Source: Deltaproteobacteria bacterium
GTDB taxonomy: Bacteria > Desulfobacterota > Syntrophia > Syntrophales > UBA2192
Reading direction: 5' to 3'
Assembly: GCA_012728915.1 (NCBI GenBank)
Contig: JAAYEC010000073.1
Location: forward strand, 1 to 51,920
DNA: 51,920 nucleotides
The position numbers were made by a program, and so were the translations under genes. This document shows, piece by piece, positions 16,259 to 26,136 of the stretch. Numbering within the stretch: the first letter of the stretch is position 1; each line of letters begins with the position of its first letter. The notes below the pieces were generated by a model. It saw only the letters and a list, made by a program, of their open reading frames with translations, had not been told where the DNA came from and searched no databases.

Positions 16259-16807
16259 TCACGGCGCCGCCCCGATGTCCCTGAGCCCCTCCGCGATGTG
16301 CCCGCGGAGGAACCCCGTGACCTCGGGGTGGTTCAGCGGAACGTCCTCCAATGCTTTTTTGAGATCTCTCGTGTCCAGCAGGTAGACTCTGCCGTCCGCC
16401 TCGTGCCTGTAGATGAAATCGCCGCCGGTATTCCCCGCGACGAGCGCAATCAGGGTCGACGCGATGTCGCCCAGGGGCTGCCGGTCGATGTGGCTCATCC
16501 CGAAGACCGCCTCGACGACCGTCCCGGTCCGCGGCCTCGAGCGCAGCGTCATCCTCCCGCCCGTCCTCTGCGCCGCGTCGGCCAGCATCGGCAGCCCCAG
16601 CCCGACGCGCCGGACCTTCTTCGTGGAATAGAAGGGGTCGAGAGCCCTTTGCCGCTCCTCTCGGGTCATCCCCTTTCCGTTGTCCGTGATCCGCAGCAGG
16701 AAGAGGTCTTTCGACCGGCTCTCCCGGATGAGGATGCGCACGAGCGTCGCGCCGGCGCGGATGGAGTTTTCGGCGATGTCCAGGATGTGAAGCGCCAGCT
16801 CGAGCAC
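16259..16807 (-). CDS. HATPase-domain protein of the hyd/nuoEF accessory set
   Basis: The 182-residue protein is a GHKL ATPase domain without a phosphoacceptor helix. It has the N-box DIAENSIRAGA near residue 10, the G1 box ITDNGKGMT near 40 and GLGLPMLADAA near 75. The C-terminal 70 residues are specific to this subfamily. Proteins of this kind recur beside NuoE/HydC in HydABC-type hydrogenase loci of clostridia and deltaproteobacteria; their exact role (regulation or assembly) is not established. It begins four bases after the stop of the PHP gene, so it is surely co-transcribed. Confidence 0.8.
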   Translation of the reverse strand: MLELALHILDIAENSIRAGATLVRILIRESRSKDLFLLRITDNGKGMTREERQRALDPFYSTKKVRRVGLGLPMLADAAQRTGGRMTLRSRPRTGTVVEAVFGMSHIDRQPLGDIASTLIALVAGNTGGDFIYRHEADGRVYLLDTRDLKKALEDVPLNHPEVTGFLRGHIAEGLRDIGAAP

Positions 16808-16811
16808 TTGC

Positions 16812-17549
16812 TCACTCCAGGATGCGGCGGCCGTCTTTCTTCTCGAGGGCCAGCTTCAGCTCCGACAGCAGGGGCGCTTCCATCAAGACCCGCGTGACCC
16901 CCGTCCCGATGTCGGTGATGATGTGGGAGTCGGAGGACTCGATGAATGCGAACCGGGCCAATTCCGGGTAGCGGCGCCTCGCCCCGGCAAGCCCCAGCCG
17001 GCGGGTGACCTCCAAGGCATCCAGGGGGAGCCCCTCGGGGATGAAGCCGAGCTGTCCGAGGATGCCGAAGCTCTCCCGGTCGATGTGCGCCGCGACGGCA
17101 AGTCCGCCCAGCGCGTGGATCTCGCCCACGATCCGCTCGAGCGGAAGCCCGGTGGCCCCGATGAGCAGCCTCTCGCTGAGCCCCTCCACCTCGTCGTGCT
17201 CGTTGACGACGGCCTGGCAGCCGAAGGCGTCCTCGTCGTTCTTCCCGGGCAGGTGCCGGTAGACGAGGTCCTGCAGGGGGCCCAGGTTCTCCAGCCTGTC
17301 AAAGAGCGCCAGGACATGAACTTCTTCGCTGCTGGTGACCTCCATGCCGGGGAAAACGGTCAGCCCGGTCCCTTCCGCGCACTTGATGACGTACGGAATG
17401 TTTTCGGATGCGTTGTGGTCGCAGATGGCGATGATGTCGAGCCGGCGGGCCAGCGCCATCGAAACGACGGCCCGGGGGTACATGTCGAGGTCGGCACAGG
17501 GCGAAAGGCAGGTGTGGACGTGGAAATCACAGCGGAACTCCCTGATCAT
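16812..17549 (-). CDS. PHP-domain metal-dependent phosphoesterase
   Basis: The 245-residue protein has a complete PHP metal site: CDFHVHTCLSPC at residue 6, ICDHNA near 47, the FPGMEVTS glutamate, AAHIDRES near 165, and the terminal SSDSHIITDIG. Members cleave phosphoesters, from histidinol phosphate to 5'-nucleotides; the substrate here is unknown. This gene recurs in HydABC-type loci beside DRTGG and HATPase genes, which fits its place here. The ATG at 17549 is chosen because GAGGGG lies eight bases upstream and the PHP motif follows at once; the frame is open to 17594. Confidence 0.82.
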   Translation of the reverse strand: MIREFRCDFHVHTCLSPCADLDMYPRAVVSMALARRLDIIAICDHNASENIPYVIKCAEGTGLTVFPGMEVTSSEEVHVLALFDRLENLGPLQDLVYRHLPGKNDEDAFGCQAVVNEHDEVEGLSERLLIGATGLPLERIVGEIHALGGLAVAAHIDRESFGILGQLGFIPEGLPLDALEVTRRLGLAGARRRYPELARFAFIESSDSHIITDIGTGVTRVLMEAPLLSELKLALEKKDGRRILE

Positions 17550-17668
17550 CGGCGGAACCCCTCGAGGGCTGCTGCCGCTCTCCCCTCCTGTCACGGTCCC
17601 CGCGGGCCGTGCACGGCAAAAACCCGCTGAAGGAACGTCCCGGTTCGGCCCGTTCCTTTACTACAAAA

Positions 17669-18004
17669 TCATGAATGGATCAATTGATATATTCGGCCGA
17701 CGATCTCGAAGGCCGGCAGGTCCGTCACCAGGATCGGGATCCCCTCCGCGCCGGCCTTGGCTGCCGTGTCGGGGGTGGGCTCGCTGCCCTGGATCAGGAT
17801 GATCCCCGCGAGGTCCTTGAGGCTCGCCACGGCCACGATGTTCTGGTGCACCTGGCGGGTGATCCAGATGTCGCCTTCCCGGCTGTTGGCCATGACGTCG
17901 CTGAGCAGGTCGCCGACGTATCCCCCCCTGACGTCCCGCCCGAGGCTGCCCTCGGCGCAGCACACCCTGAGGCCCAGTTTCCGCACCAGTTCATCGAGCT
18001 GCAT
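17669..18004 (-). CDS. DRTGG-domain protein (second copy)
   Basis: The 111-residue protein matches the small single-domain DRTGG family (GRDVRGGYVGDLLSDVMANS, DIWITRQVHQNIVAVASLKD, GIPILVTDLPAFEIVGRI). DRTGG domains also occur in phosphotransacetylase and CBS proteins and are thought to bind nucleotides. A paralogue lies at 18532-18897. Such paired genes are typical companions of HydABC-type operons. The stop is followed by a 120-base gap that contains nothing recognisable before the PHP start. Confidence 0.78.
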   Translation of the reverse strand: MQLDELVRKLGLRVCCAEGSLGRDVRGGYVGDLLSDVMANSREGDIWITRQVHQNIVAVASLKDLAGIILIQGSEPTPDTAAKAGAEGIPILVTDLPAFEIVGRIYQLIHS

Positions 18005-18058
18005 AGACGTCCTCTCAAGCGGTCAGCCGGAGCGCCCCTCCTCGCGGCCCTTTCTCCC

Positions 18059-18529
18059 TCAGAGCGTGATCGACGGCAGGTCGGGGTGGAGGATCTTCTG
18101 GAAGTTCATCACCATCATCCTCACATAGGTGCCCACGCCCAGCTCGGAGGTGATGATCAGGTGATCCGCGTATTTCTTCATGTTCGCGAGGCCCATGCCC
18201 GCTCCAAACCCCATCTCCCGGACGGCGGCCGATGCCGTGGAGTAGCCCTCCTTCATGGCCAGCTCGATGTCCGCGATCCCGGGGCCTTCGTCTTTCGTCT
18301 CGATCTTCACCGCCTCATCGGTGACGGTCAGGGTGATCGTGCCCCGCTTGGCATAGGAGACGATGTTGATCTCGGACTCGTAGCAGATGATCGCGACCCT
18401 GCGCACGATGTCCGTCGATACGCCGAGATCCTTCAGGATGCCCTTGATCTGGCCCGACACGTTCCCGGCATTCTGGAAACTGCCGCCCTCCACGTCGAAG
18501 GATTTCTCGAAATATAGCGGCTCGGCCAT
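18059..18529 (-). CDS. Anti-sigma-factor-like serine kinase (RsbW-type HATPase)
   Basis: The 156-residue protein resembles RsbW/SpoIIAB kinases. It has an N-box region (VAIICYESEINIVSYAKRGT), the G1 box DEGPGIADIELAM and FGAGMGLANMKKYAD. The start at 18529 lies two bases after the stop of the upstream DRTGG gene, so translation is probably coupled. In related HydABC loci a kinase of this type stands next to a sensory [FeFe]-hydrogenase subunit that should follow it; here the next gene is a DRTGG protein and that sensor is absent. It may phosphorylate or sequester a regulator of the cluster, but no partner STAS or sigma-factor gene is in the window. Confidence 0.78.
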   Translation of the reverse strand: MAEPLYFEKSFDVEGGSFQNAGNVSGQIKGILKDLGVSTDIVRRVAIICYESEINIVSYAKRGTITLTVTDEAVKIETKDEGPGIADIELAMKEGYSTASAAVREMGFGAGMGLANMKKYADHLIITSELGVGTYVRMMVMNFQKILHPDLPSITL

Positions 18530-18531
18530 TG

Positions 18532-18897
18532 CTACGTCTCGCCGCCGACCTTTTCGATGCAGCCCGTGACCCCCCTGGCGTGCAGGCGGCCCGACGTCTC
18601 GAACAGGATGTAGCGGGTCGAAAGGATCGGGATCTTGAGCTCCTCGGCAAGCTTGATGGTCTCCTCGGAGGGCTTCTTGCCGCGCACCATGATGATGGCG
18701 GTGATATCCAGGATGTCGGCGGTCCGGACGACCTGCGGGTTCGTCAGCCCCGTGAGCAGAAGACTGTCGGGCTTGGCAAAGGCCAGGACGTCGCTCATCA
18801 GGTCTGCGGCGAAGGCCGTCTTGGCCGGTTTCTCCAACTGGTCGCTTCCGACGAGGACTTCGGCCTCCAGGATCTCTTTGACATCTTTCAGGGTCAC
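18532..18897 (-). CDS. DRTGG-domain protein (first gene of the cluster)
   Basis: The 121-residue protein begins TLKDVKEILEAEVLVGSDQL and contains FAADLMSDVLAFAKPDSLLL, then IIMVRGKKPSEETIKLAEEL, all typical of the stand-alone DRTGG family. It is the 5'-most gene of an eight-gene minus-strand set (DRTGG, RsbW-like, DRTGG, PHP, HATPase, NuoE, ferredoxin, NuoF-GltD). AGGAGGA lies just before its ATG. The promoter must lie in the 320-base divergent gap shared with the TetR gene. A TTGACT is present near 19029-19034 on this strand, but no matching -10 hexamer at normal spacing could be assigned. Confidence 0.78.
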   Translation of the reverse strand: MTLKDVKEILEAEVLVGSDQLEKPAKTAFAADLMSDVLAFAKPDSLLLTGLTNPQVVRTADILDITAIIMVRGKKPSEETIKLAEELKIPILSTRYILFETSGRLHARGVTGCIEKVGGET

Positions 18898-19116
18898 AGC
18901 GTCCTCCTATGGTTTCGAAAGCCGGCATGCGTGCCGGACGCGGCAGGCGCGGGCCGATGCCGGCCGCAGGGCGGAATCGATGGAACGACCGTCAAATCTT
19001 AGGGTTGGTAACATATCGGTGCGCTCGAAGTCAACCAGGAAGATTGCCGCCCCGGGCCAGCCGGGGTTTCCGAGCGGCACGCGCCGCCACGGGAAAAGGA
19101 GGACGAAAATTTTTTG

Positions 19117-19145
19117 TTGACAGGGAAGGACCCGGGGTGTATGCA
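19117..19145 (+). promoter_or_regulatory. Sigma-70-type promoter of the tetR/beta-oxidation unit
   Basis: A perfect TTGACA (19117-19122) is followed after 17 bases by TATGCA (19140-19145). It reads toward the TetR gene, whose TTG start lies 80 bases downstream. The -10 box abuts the paired operator sites. Confidence 0.75.
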
Positions 19146-19177
19146 TGACCAATAGTCAGTAAATGACCATTATTCAT
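19146..19177. promoter_or_regulatory. Paired TetR-type operator palindromes
   Basis: Two adjacent palindromes begin right after the -10 box: TGACCAATAGTCA (19146-19158) and ATGACCATTATTCAT (19163-19177), spaced 17 bases apart from start to start. Each has TGAC/GTCA- or ATGA/TCAT-type half-sites, the form bound by TetR-family fatty-acid regulators. Their position would block promoter escape, predicting autorepression. Confidence 0.7.
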
Positions 19178-19224
19178 GAGCGTCCCCGGGGAGACGCGGG
19201 GACGGGCGACAGGGGGGGAGGGCC

Positions 19225-19866
19225 TTGGGTTCGGAGCGCAGGCGGGAGAGGGAGAGGGAGCAGCGGCGCAGCACCATCCTGCGGTCGGCCAGGAAGGAAT
19301 TCTTTGACAAGGGGTTCCGGGCCGTCACGGTGGACAGCATCGCGCGGCGCGCCGAGCTGAGCAAGGGCGCGATCTACCTTTACTTCAAGAGTAAGGAGGA
19401 GATTTACGCCCAGATCCTCCTGAGGGACATCGACAAGTTTCACGATCGGGTCGAATCGCTGCTCGACACGGCAAGGAGCGCAGCGGACAACCTGAGGAAC
19501 TTCGCCGAGGTCTACGCGGCTTTTTTCATCAGCGACCGGGAGTTGTTCCGGATCTTCATGAACTTCATGATCCAGCACAACCCCGTCAACTTCACGCCGA
19601 ATATCAACGACCATATCGTCAAATCCACCAACCAGACCATCGCCATCATCGAGCAGATCCTGCAGATGGGCGTGGAGAGCGGGGAGTTTCCGGGATGCCT
19701 CAACGTCCGGGTCTGCCGCAACGCCCTGTGGGGTCTGCTCAACGGCATCATCGCCCTGCACCTCTTCACGGGCAGGGAGGAAACCCGGGAGGAACGGGTC
19801 CGCGCCCAGGTCCGGGGCGGGCTCGAGCTGTTCATCGGGGGGCTGCGCTCCGAACAGAAACCATAG
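19225..19866 (+). CDS. TetR-family repressor, probably FadR-like
   Basis: The 213-residue protein has a basic N-terminus (RRREREREQRRSTILRSARK) and a canonical TetR helix-turn-helix at about 20-65 (VTVDSIARRAELSKGAIYLY then FKSKEEIYAQIL). An all-helical ligand domain follows, containing FFISDRELFRIFMNFMIQHN. The start is TTG at 19225 with GGGGGGGAGG immediately upstream. It precedes acyl-CoA dehydrogenase, FadN-like and thiolase genes, so an acyl-CoA is a likely inducer. Two operator palindromes lie between its promoter and start. Repression of the divergent redox cluster as well is possible, but its promoter is over 200 bases away. Confidence 0.85.
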   Translation: MGSERRREREREQRRSTILRSARKEFFDKGFRAVTVDSIARRAELSKGAIYLYFKSKEEIYAQILLRDIDKFHDRVESLLDTARSAADNLRNFAEVYAAFFISDRELFRIFMNFMIQHNPVNFTPNINDHIVKSTNQTIAIIEQILQMGVESGEFPGCLNVRVCRNALWGLLNGIIALHLFTGREETREERVRAQVRGGLELFIGGLRSEQKP

Positions 19867-19947
19867 GCGGCAGCCGGACACCGTCCCGGTACCCTGCATG
19901 AAAAGAACACGGCCGCCGCGAACGACCTTCGAGAAGGGGAGACACAT

Positions 19948-21816
19948 ATGGGCAACATGCTGGTGAACACGCGGGATCAGAAGTTTCTGCTCTACGAGCA
20001 GATCGGGATCGACAGGCTCTTCGAGACCGAGAAGTACGGCGAGTACAACCGGGAAACGGTGGACATGATGCTCAACGAGGCCGAGAAGCTGGCCGTCGAA
20101 GTCCTCCTTCCCACCTACGACAAGGGCGACAGGGAAGGCTGCACGTTCGACAAGGGCAAGGTCAAGGCGCCGCCCTGCTTCCACGACGCCTACCGGAAGT
20201 TCTGCGAGGGCGGATGGCTCAACTGCATGCGCAGCGTCGAGTCCGGCGGACAGGGGATGCCCAACGTGGTGGCCCAGGGCTGCTACGAGTTCTTCCAGGC
20301 CGCCAACTTCCCCCTTGTCATGTACCCGGGGCTGACCAACGGGGCCGCGGGCCTCATCGACCGTTTCGGGACGCCGGAGCAGAAAAAGAAGTACATGGAG
20401 AGGATGTACACCGGCGAGTGGGGGGGCACCATGTGCCTCACCGAGCCCGGCGCGGGCAGCGACGTGGGCTCCCTGAAGGCGACGGCCAGGAGGCTGCCCG
20501 ACGGGACCTACAGCATCTCGGGCACGAAGATCTTCATCTCCTCGGGTGATCACGATCTGACGGCGAACAACATCCACACGGTGCTCGCCCGCATCGAGGG
20601 AGACCCCCCGGGGACGAGGGGCGTCTCGATCTTCATCGTGCCCAAGTACCGCCTGAAGGCCGACGGAAACCCGGGGCCCTCCAACGACGTCACCACGGGC
20701 GGCATCGAACACAAGATGGGCATCAAGGGCTCCGCCACGGCGATGCTGATCTTCGGCGAAGAGGGCAAGTGCGTGGGAGAGCTCCTCGGCAAGGAGCGCG
20801 ACGGCATGAAGATCATGTTCCACCTCATGAACGAGGCGCGCCTCGAGGTGGGGCTCCAGGGGCTCGGCACGGCCACGGCGGCCTACGAACACGCCGTCGA
20901 GTACGCCAGGCAGAGGCTGCAGGGGGCGGAGATCTTCGAGTTCAAGAACCCGGCGGCCCCGCAGGTCCCCATCATCCGCCACCCCGACATCCGGCGCCAG
21001 CTTCTGTGGATGAAGGCCCACGTGGAGGGGTGCCGGGCCCTTCTGTACTACGCGAGCTTCTGCCAGGACATGATGGAGGCGGCCCCGACGAAGGAGGAAC
21101 GGCAGATGTGGGCCAACCGGGCCGACCTGCTGATCCCCGTCTGCAAGGCCTACGTCACGAACCGCGCCCTCGACGTCTGCTCCGTGGCCATCGACGTCTA
21201 CGGCGGCTACGGCTACTGCTCCGAGTACCCCGTGGAGCAGTACATGCGCGACTGCAAGATCACCCAGATCTACGAGGGGACCAACGGCATCCAGGCCCTC
21301 GACCTGGTGGGGCGCAAGCTCGGGATGAAGAAGGGCATGCACCTGCTGGCCATCGCCAAGGAGATGGACGCCGACATCGCGAAGCTGCGCGAGGAACTCC
21401 CGGAGCTGTCCGCCTATGTCAACTATCTGGCCGAAGCGAAGAACGCCCTGACGGACATCACGATCCAGTTCTTCAAGCTCGGCAAGACCGCGAGCTTCCT
21501 CGTCCCCATCCTCTACGCCAGCCCCTACCTGAACCTCTTCGGGGACGTGGCCGTGGGCTACCTGCTCATGCAGGCAGCGGGCATCGCCCAGAAGAAGCTC
21601 AACGCCATTTACGCCGAGGCGGGCGCCAGAGGATCCAAGGCCAGGCAGCGGGCCCTTGTGCACACAAACGCCGAGGTGGCCTTCTACCAGGGCAAGATCG
21701 CGGCGGCCAAGTTCTTCGCCGTCAACGTCCTGACCTCCGTGAGGGGCCGGGCCGAGGGGATCAAGGCGGGCGACCGCACCCCCATCGAGATCGCCGACGA
21801 GAGCTTTACTGTATGA
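19948..21816 (+). CDS. Acyl-CoA dehydrogenase (long form, about 620 residues)
   Basis: This FAD enzyme performs the first beta-oxidation step, acyl-CoA to trans-2-enoyl-CoA. The N-terminal extension (KFLLYEQIGIDRLFETEKYG) and C-terminal extra domain match the long bacterial acyl-CoA dehydrogenases. FAD and substrate motifs are MCLTEPGAGSDVGSLKATA near 165 and ISGTKIFISSGDHD near 190. The catalytic glutamate lies in IYEGTNGIQALDLVGRKL near 445. The C-terminal domain (LAEAKNALTDITIQFFKLG) is complete. GAAGGGGAG precedes the ATG. In syntrophs this enzyme needs an electron-transfer path to quinones or ETF, but no ETF genes are in the window. It lies 81 bases after TetR and is probably repressed by it. 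Confidence 0.92.
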   Translation: MGNMLVNTRDQKFLLYEQIGIDRLFETEKYGEYNRETVDMMLNEAEKLAVEVLLPTYDKGDREGCTFDKGKVKAPPCFHDAYRKFCEGGWLNCMRSVESGGQGMPNVVAQGCYEFFQAANFPLVMYPGLTNGAAGLIDRFGTPEQKKKYMERMYTGEWGGTMCLTEPGAGSDVGSLKATARRLPDGTYSISGTKIFISSGDHDLTANNIHTVLARIEGDPPGTRGVSIFIVPKYRLKADGNPGPSNDVTTGGIEHKMGIKGSATAMLIFGEEGKCVGELLGKERDGMKIMFHLMNEARLEVGLQGLGTATAAYEHAVEYARQRLQGAEIFEFKNPAAPQVPIIRHPDIRRQLLWMKAHVEGCRALLYYASFCQDMMEAAPTKEERQMWANRADLLIPVCKAYVTNRALDVCSVAIDVYGGYGYCSEYPVEQYMRDCKITQIYEGTNGIQALDLVGRKLGMKKGMHLLAIAKEMDADIAKLREELPELSAYVNYLAEAKNALTDITIQFFKLGKTASFLVPILYASPYLNLFGDVAVGYLLMQAAGIAQKKLNAIYAEAGARGSKARQRALVHTNAEVAFYQGKIAAAKFFAVNVLTSVRGRAEGIKAGDRTPIEIADESFTV

Positions 21817-21914
21817 GGCGAAAGGCGAAAGGCGAAGGGCGAAAGTCTGAAGGCTAAAGGCTAAAGGCTAAGGGCGAAAGGCAAAGGGCAAAGGGCAAAG
21901 GGCGAAAGGAAAAA
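21817..21914. repeat. Heptad array, fourteen contiguous units after the acyl-CoA dehydrogenase stop
   Basis: Starting on the base after the TGA, fourteen 7-base units follow without interruption: GGCGAAA three times in variants, GTCTGAA, GGCTAAA twice, GGCTAAG, GGCGAAA, GGCAAAG three times, GGCGAAA, GGAAAAA. Exact phase is kept for 98 bases. Confidence 0.88.
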
Positions 21915-22000
21915 ACAGGGAACCGTTTCGAACAGGCAAGAAACATGTCAGGCACGGGACCAGGGTGATGCGTCGGGAGAGGGGAATGTCCGTTGGCGGG

Positions 22001-22036
22001 CCCTTCGCTTGCACCTTCAGCCTTTCGCCTGATTTC
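22001..22036. repeat. Opposed pyrimidine arm of heptad array
   Basis: Five 7-base units of the complementary type (CCCTTCG, CTTGCAC, CTTCAGC, CTTTCGC, CTGATTT) lie about 90 bases after the purine array. Pairing of the two arms would close a large stem just before the FadN-like gene. Confidence 0.65.
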
Positions 22037-22056
22037 GAATCCAGGAGGAGGAACCC

Positions 22057-24474
<2,418 letters not shown>

Positions 24475-24476
24475 TG

Positions 24477-24573
24477 GAAGTTGAGAAGGTAAGAACGTGA
24501 GAAGGTCGGATCAGCCGAACTCAGACGGCACTCGGGTCTCCAACCCTCTTACCCTCACACCCTCTTACCTTCT
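24477..24573. repeat. Imperfect hairpin of GAGAAGGTAAGA-type units between fadN and thiolase genes
   Basis: A purine arm (24477-24507, with GAGAAGGTAAGAACGTGAGA) faces a pyrimidine arm (24541-24573, with CCCTCTTACCCTCACACCCT). The arms are imperfect reverse complements around a loop of about 33 bases. The unit sequence differs from the AGGCRAA heptads, but the architecture is the same. Confidence 0.65.
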
Positions 24574-24621
24574 ATATGAAGGTTATTTCACCGTCTCTTA
24601 AACCAAGGGAGGATCCATACC

Positions 24622-25809
24622 ATGAGAGAAGCCGTTATTGTCGCAGCGGTCAGGAGCCCGGGGGGGCGATATAGAAGGGGGGGCCTCGCGGCCACCCGGG
24701 CCGACCAGTTCGGCCTGCAGGTTGTGAAGGGGCTGCTGGCGAAGGTTCCGCAACTCGACCCCCGGGACGTGGACGACCTCATCGTCGGCTGTGCCTTCCC
24801 GGAAGCCGAGACGGGCATGAACCTCGGCCGCGTTCTCGCCCTGGGCGCGGGGCTGCCCATCGAGACCTCGGGCATGACGATCAACCGGTTCTGCTCCTCG
24901 GGCCTGCAGGCCATCGCCGACGCGACGGCCAAGATCCGGGCAGGCTGGTCGGACGTCATCATCGCCGGGGGCTGCGAGACCATGTCCCACATCCCCATGG
25001 GCGGGAGCCGCTTCCGCCCCGACCCCGACTGGGGCAGCCGGCCCAACACGTACGTGTCCATGGGCATCACGGCGGAAAACGTCGCCGCCAGGCACAACGT
25101 CTCCCGCGAGGACCAGGACAAGATGGGCGTCGAGAGCAACCGCCGGGCCGCCGAAGCCCTCAAGGCCGGGAAGTTCAAGGACGAGACGATCCCCGTCAAG
25201 GCCTGGAGGTACAAGAAGGATGCGGCCGGCAGGCGGGTCCGCGAAGAGGTCCCCTTCAGCGAGGATGACGGCGTGCGATGGCCGACGACGGTCGCCGACC
25301 TCGCGAAGCTCAAGCCCGCCTTCAAGGCGGGGGGGTCCGTGACGGCGGGCAACTCCTCCCAGATGACCGACGGGGCCGCCTTCACCCTGCTCATGACGGC
25401 GGAGAAGGCCAAGGCCCTAGGCCTCAATCCCGTCGCCAGGCTGGCCTTCTATGCCGTGGCGGGCTGCGCGCCCGAGGAGATGGGCATCGGCCCGGCCGTG
25501 GCCATTCCGAAGGTCCTGAAGCTGGCCGGCCTCAAGACGGAGGATATCGAGCTCTTCGAGATCAACGAGGCCTTCGCCGCCCAGGCCATCGCGTCCTGCC
25601 GCTCCCTCGGGCTCGAGGAGCGCTACTGGACGGGCGACATCAACCCCAACGGCGGCGCGATCGCCCTGGGGCACCCCCTGGGAGCCACGGGCGCCAAGCT
25701 CACGGCGCAGATCCTCCACGAGGCGAAGCGCCGCAAGGCCAAGCGCTGCATGGTCTCCATGTGCATCGGCGGCGGTATGGGCGCTGCGGGGATCTACGAG
25801 ATGTTTTAA
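24622..25809 (+). CDS. fadA: Acetyl-CoA acyltransferase (thiolase)
   Basis: The 395-residue thiolase performs the final CoA-dependent cleavage of 3-ketoacyl-CoA. The nucleophilic cysteine is C91 in NRFCSSGLQAIADA. The remaining active-site blocks are EINEAFAAQA, NPNGGAIALGHPLGATGAKL with the catalytic histidine, and SMCIGGGMGAAG with the second cysteine. Length and motif order are normal. GGGAGG lies upstream of the ATG. It is the third enzyme of the tetR-acyl-CoA dehydrogenase-fadN set, and it is followed by a heptad array and a strong hairpin, which probably ends the transcript. Confidence 0.93.
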   Translation: MREAVIVAAVRSPGGRYRRGGLAATRADQFGLQVVKGLLAKVPQLDPRDVDDLIVGCAFPEAETGMNLGRVLALGAGLPIETSGMTINRFCSSGLQAIADATAKIRAGWSDVIIAGGCETMSHIPMGGSRFRPDPDWGSRPNTYVSMGITAENVAARHNVSREDQDKMGVESNRRAAEALKAGKFKDETIPVKAWRYKKDAAGRRVREEVPFSEDDGVRWPTTVADLAKLKPAFKAGGSVTAGNSSQMTDGAAFTLLMTAEKAKALGLNPVARLAFYAVAGCAPEEMGIGPAVAIPKVLKLAGLKTEDIELFEINEAFAAQAIASCRSLGLEERYWTGDINPNGGAIALGHPLGATGAKLTAQILHEAKRRKAKRCMVSMCIGGGMGAAGIYEMF

Positions 25810-25812
25810 AAA

Positions 25813-25854
25813 CAGGCAACAGGCAACAGGCAAAGGGCAAAGGGCAAAGGGCAA
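25813..25854. repeat. Heptad array, six units
   Basis: Starting five bases after the thiolase TAA the sequence reads CAGGCAA three times, then AGGGCAA three times. The 7-base phase is exact. Confidence 0.85.
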
Positions 25855-25859
25855 AGGAG

Positions 25860-25905
25860 TCCCCCTCCTTCCCCCGTTCGGGGGGAGCGAGGGGGACGCT
25901 TTTTT
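25860..25905 (+). terminator. GC-rich hairpin plus T-run after thiolase gene
   Basis: The arms TCCCCCTCCTTCCCCCG and CGGGGGGAGCGAGGGGGA pair with a few mismatches around a very short loop (25860-25896). They are followed by ACGC and six T. It resembles a rho-independent terminator for the beta-oxidation operon, although the C/G-run palindrome may also be a dispersed repeat. Confidence 0.6.
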
Positions 25906-25956
25906 CAGTTTCCTCTTTCGAAAGGTCGGGAAAGGCGGTATAGACAAACAAAAAGG

Positions 25957-26012
25957 CAGGCTAAAGGCGAAGGGCCAAGGGCGAAAGACAAGAGACCAAA
26001 GGCGAAGGGTCG
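25957..26012. repeat. Heptad array, eight units, before the acetyltransferase gene
   Basis: Units CAGGCTA, AAGGCGA, AGGGCCA, AGGGCGA, AAGACAA, GAGACCA, AAGGCGA and AGGGTCG keep a 7-base phase. Further downstream (26092-26133) units of the GACCGAACA type continue the periodic character. The whole 25810-26136 gap (327 bases) is filled by such repeats and one hairpin, with no coding frame. Confidence 0.75.
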
Positions 26013-26136
26013 GGATGCCGGGGCTGGGGGTCGGTCAAGCGGCGTGCAGGGCGATCGGGAATAGCCGGGAGTCCTATGACAGGGGCAGGGGATTTGGACC
26101 GAACAGACCGAAGAGACGGAACAGACCGGATAGACG

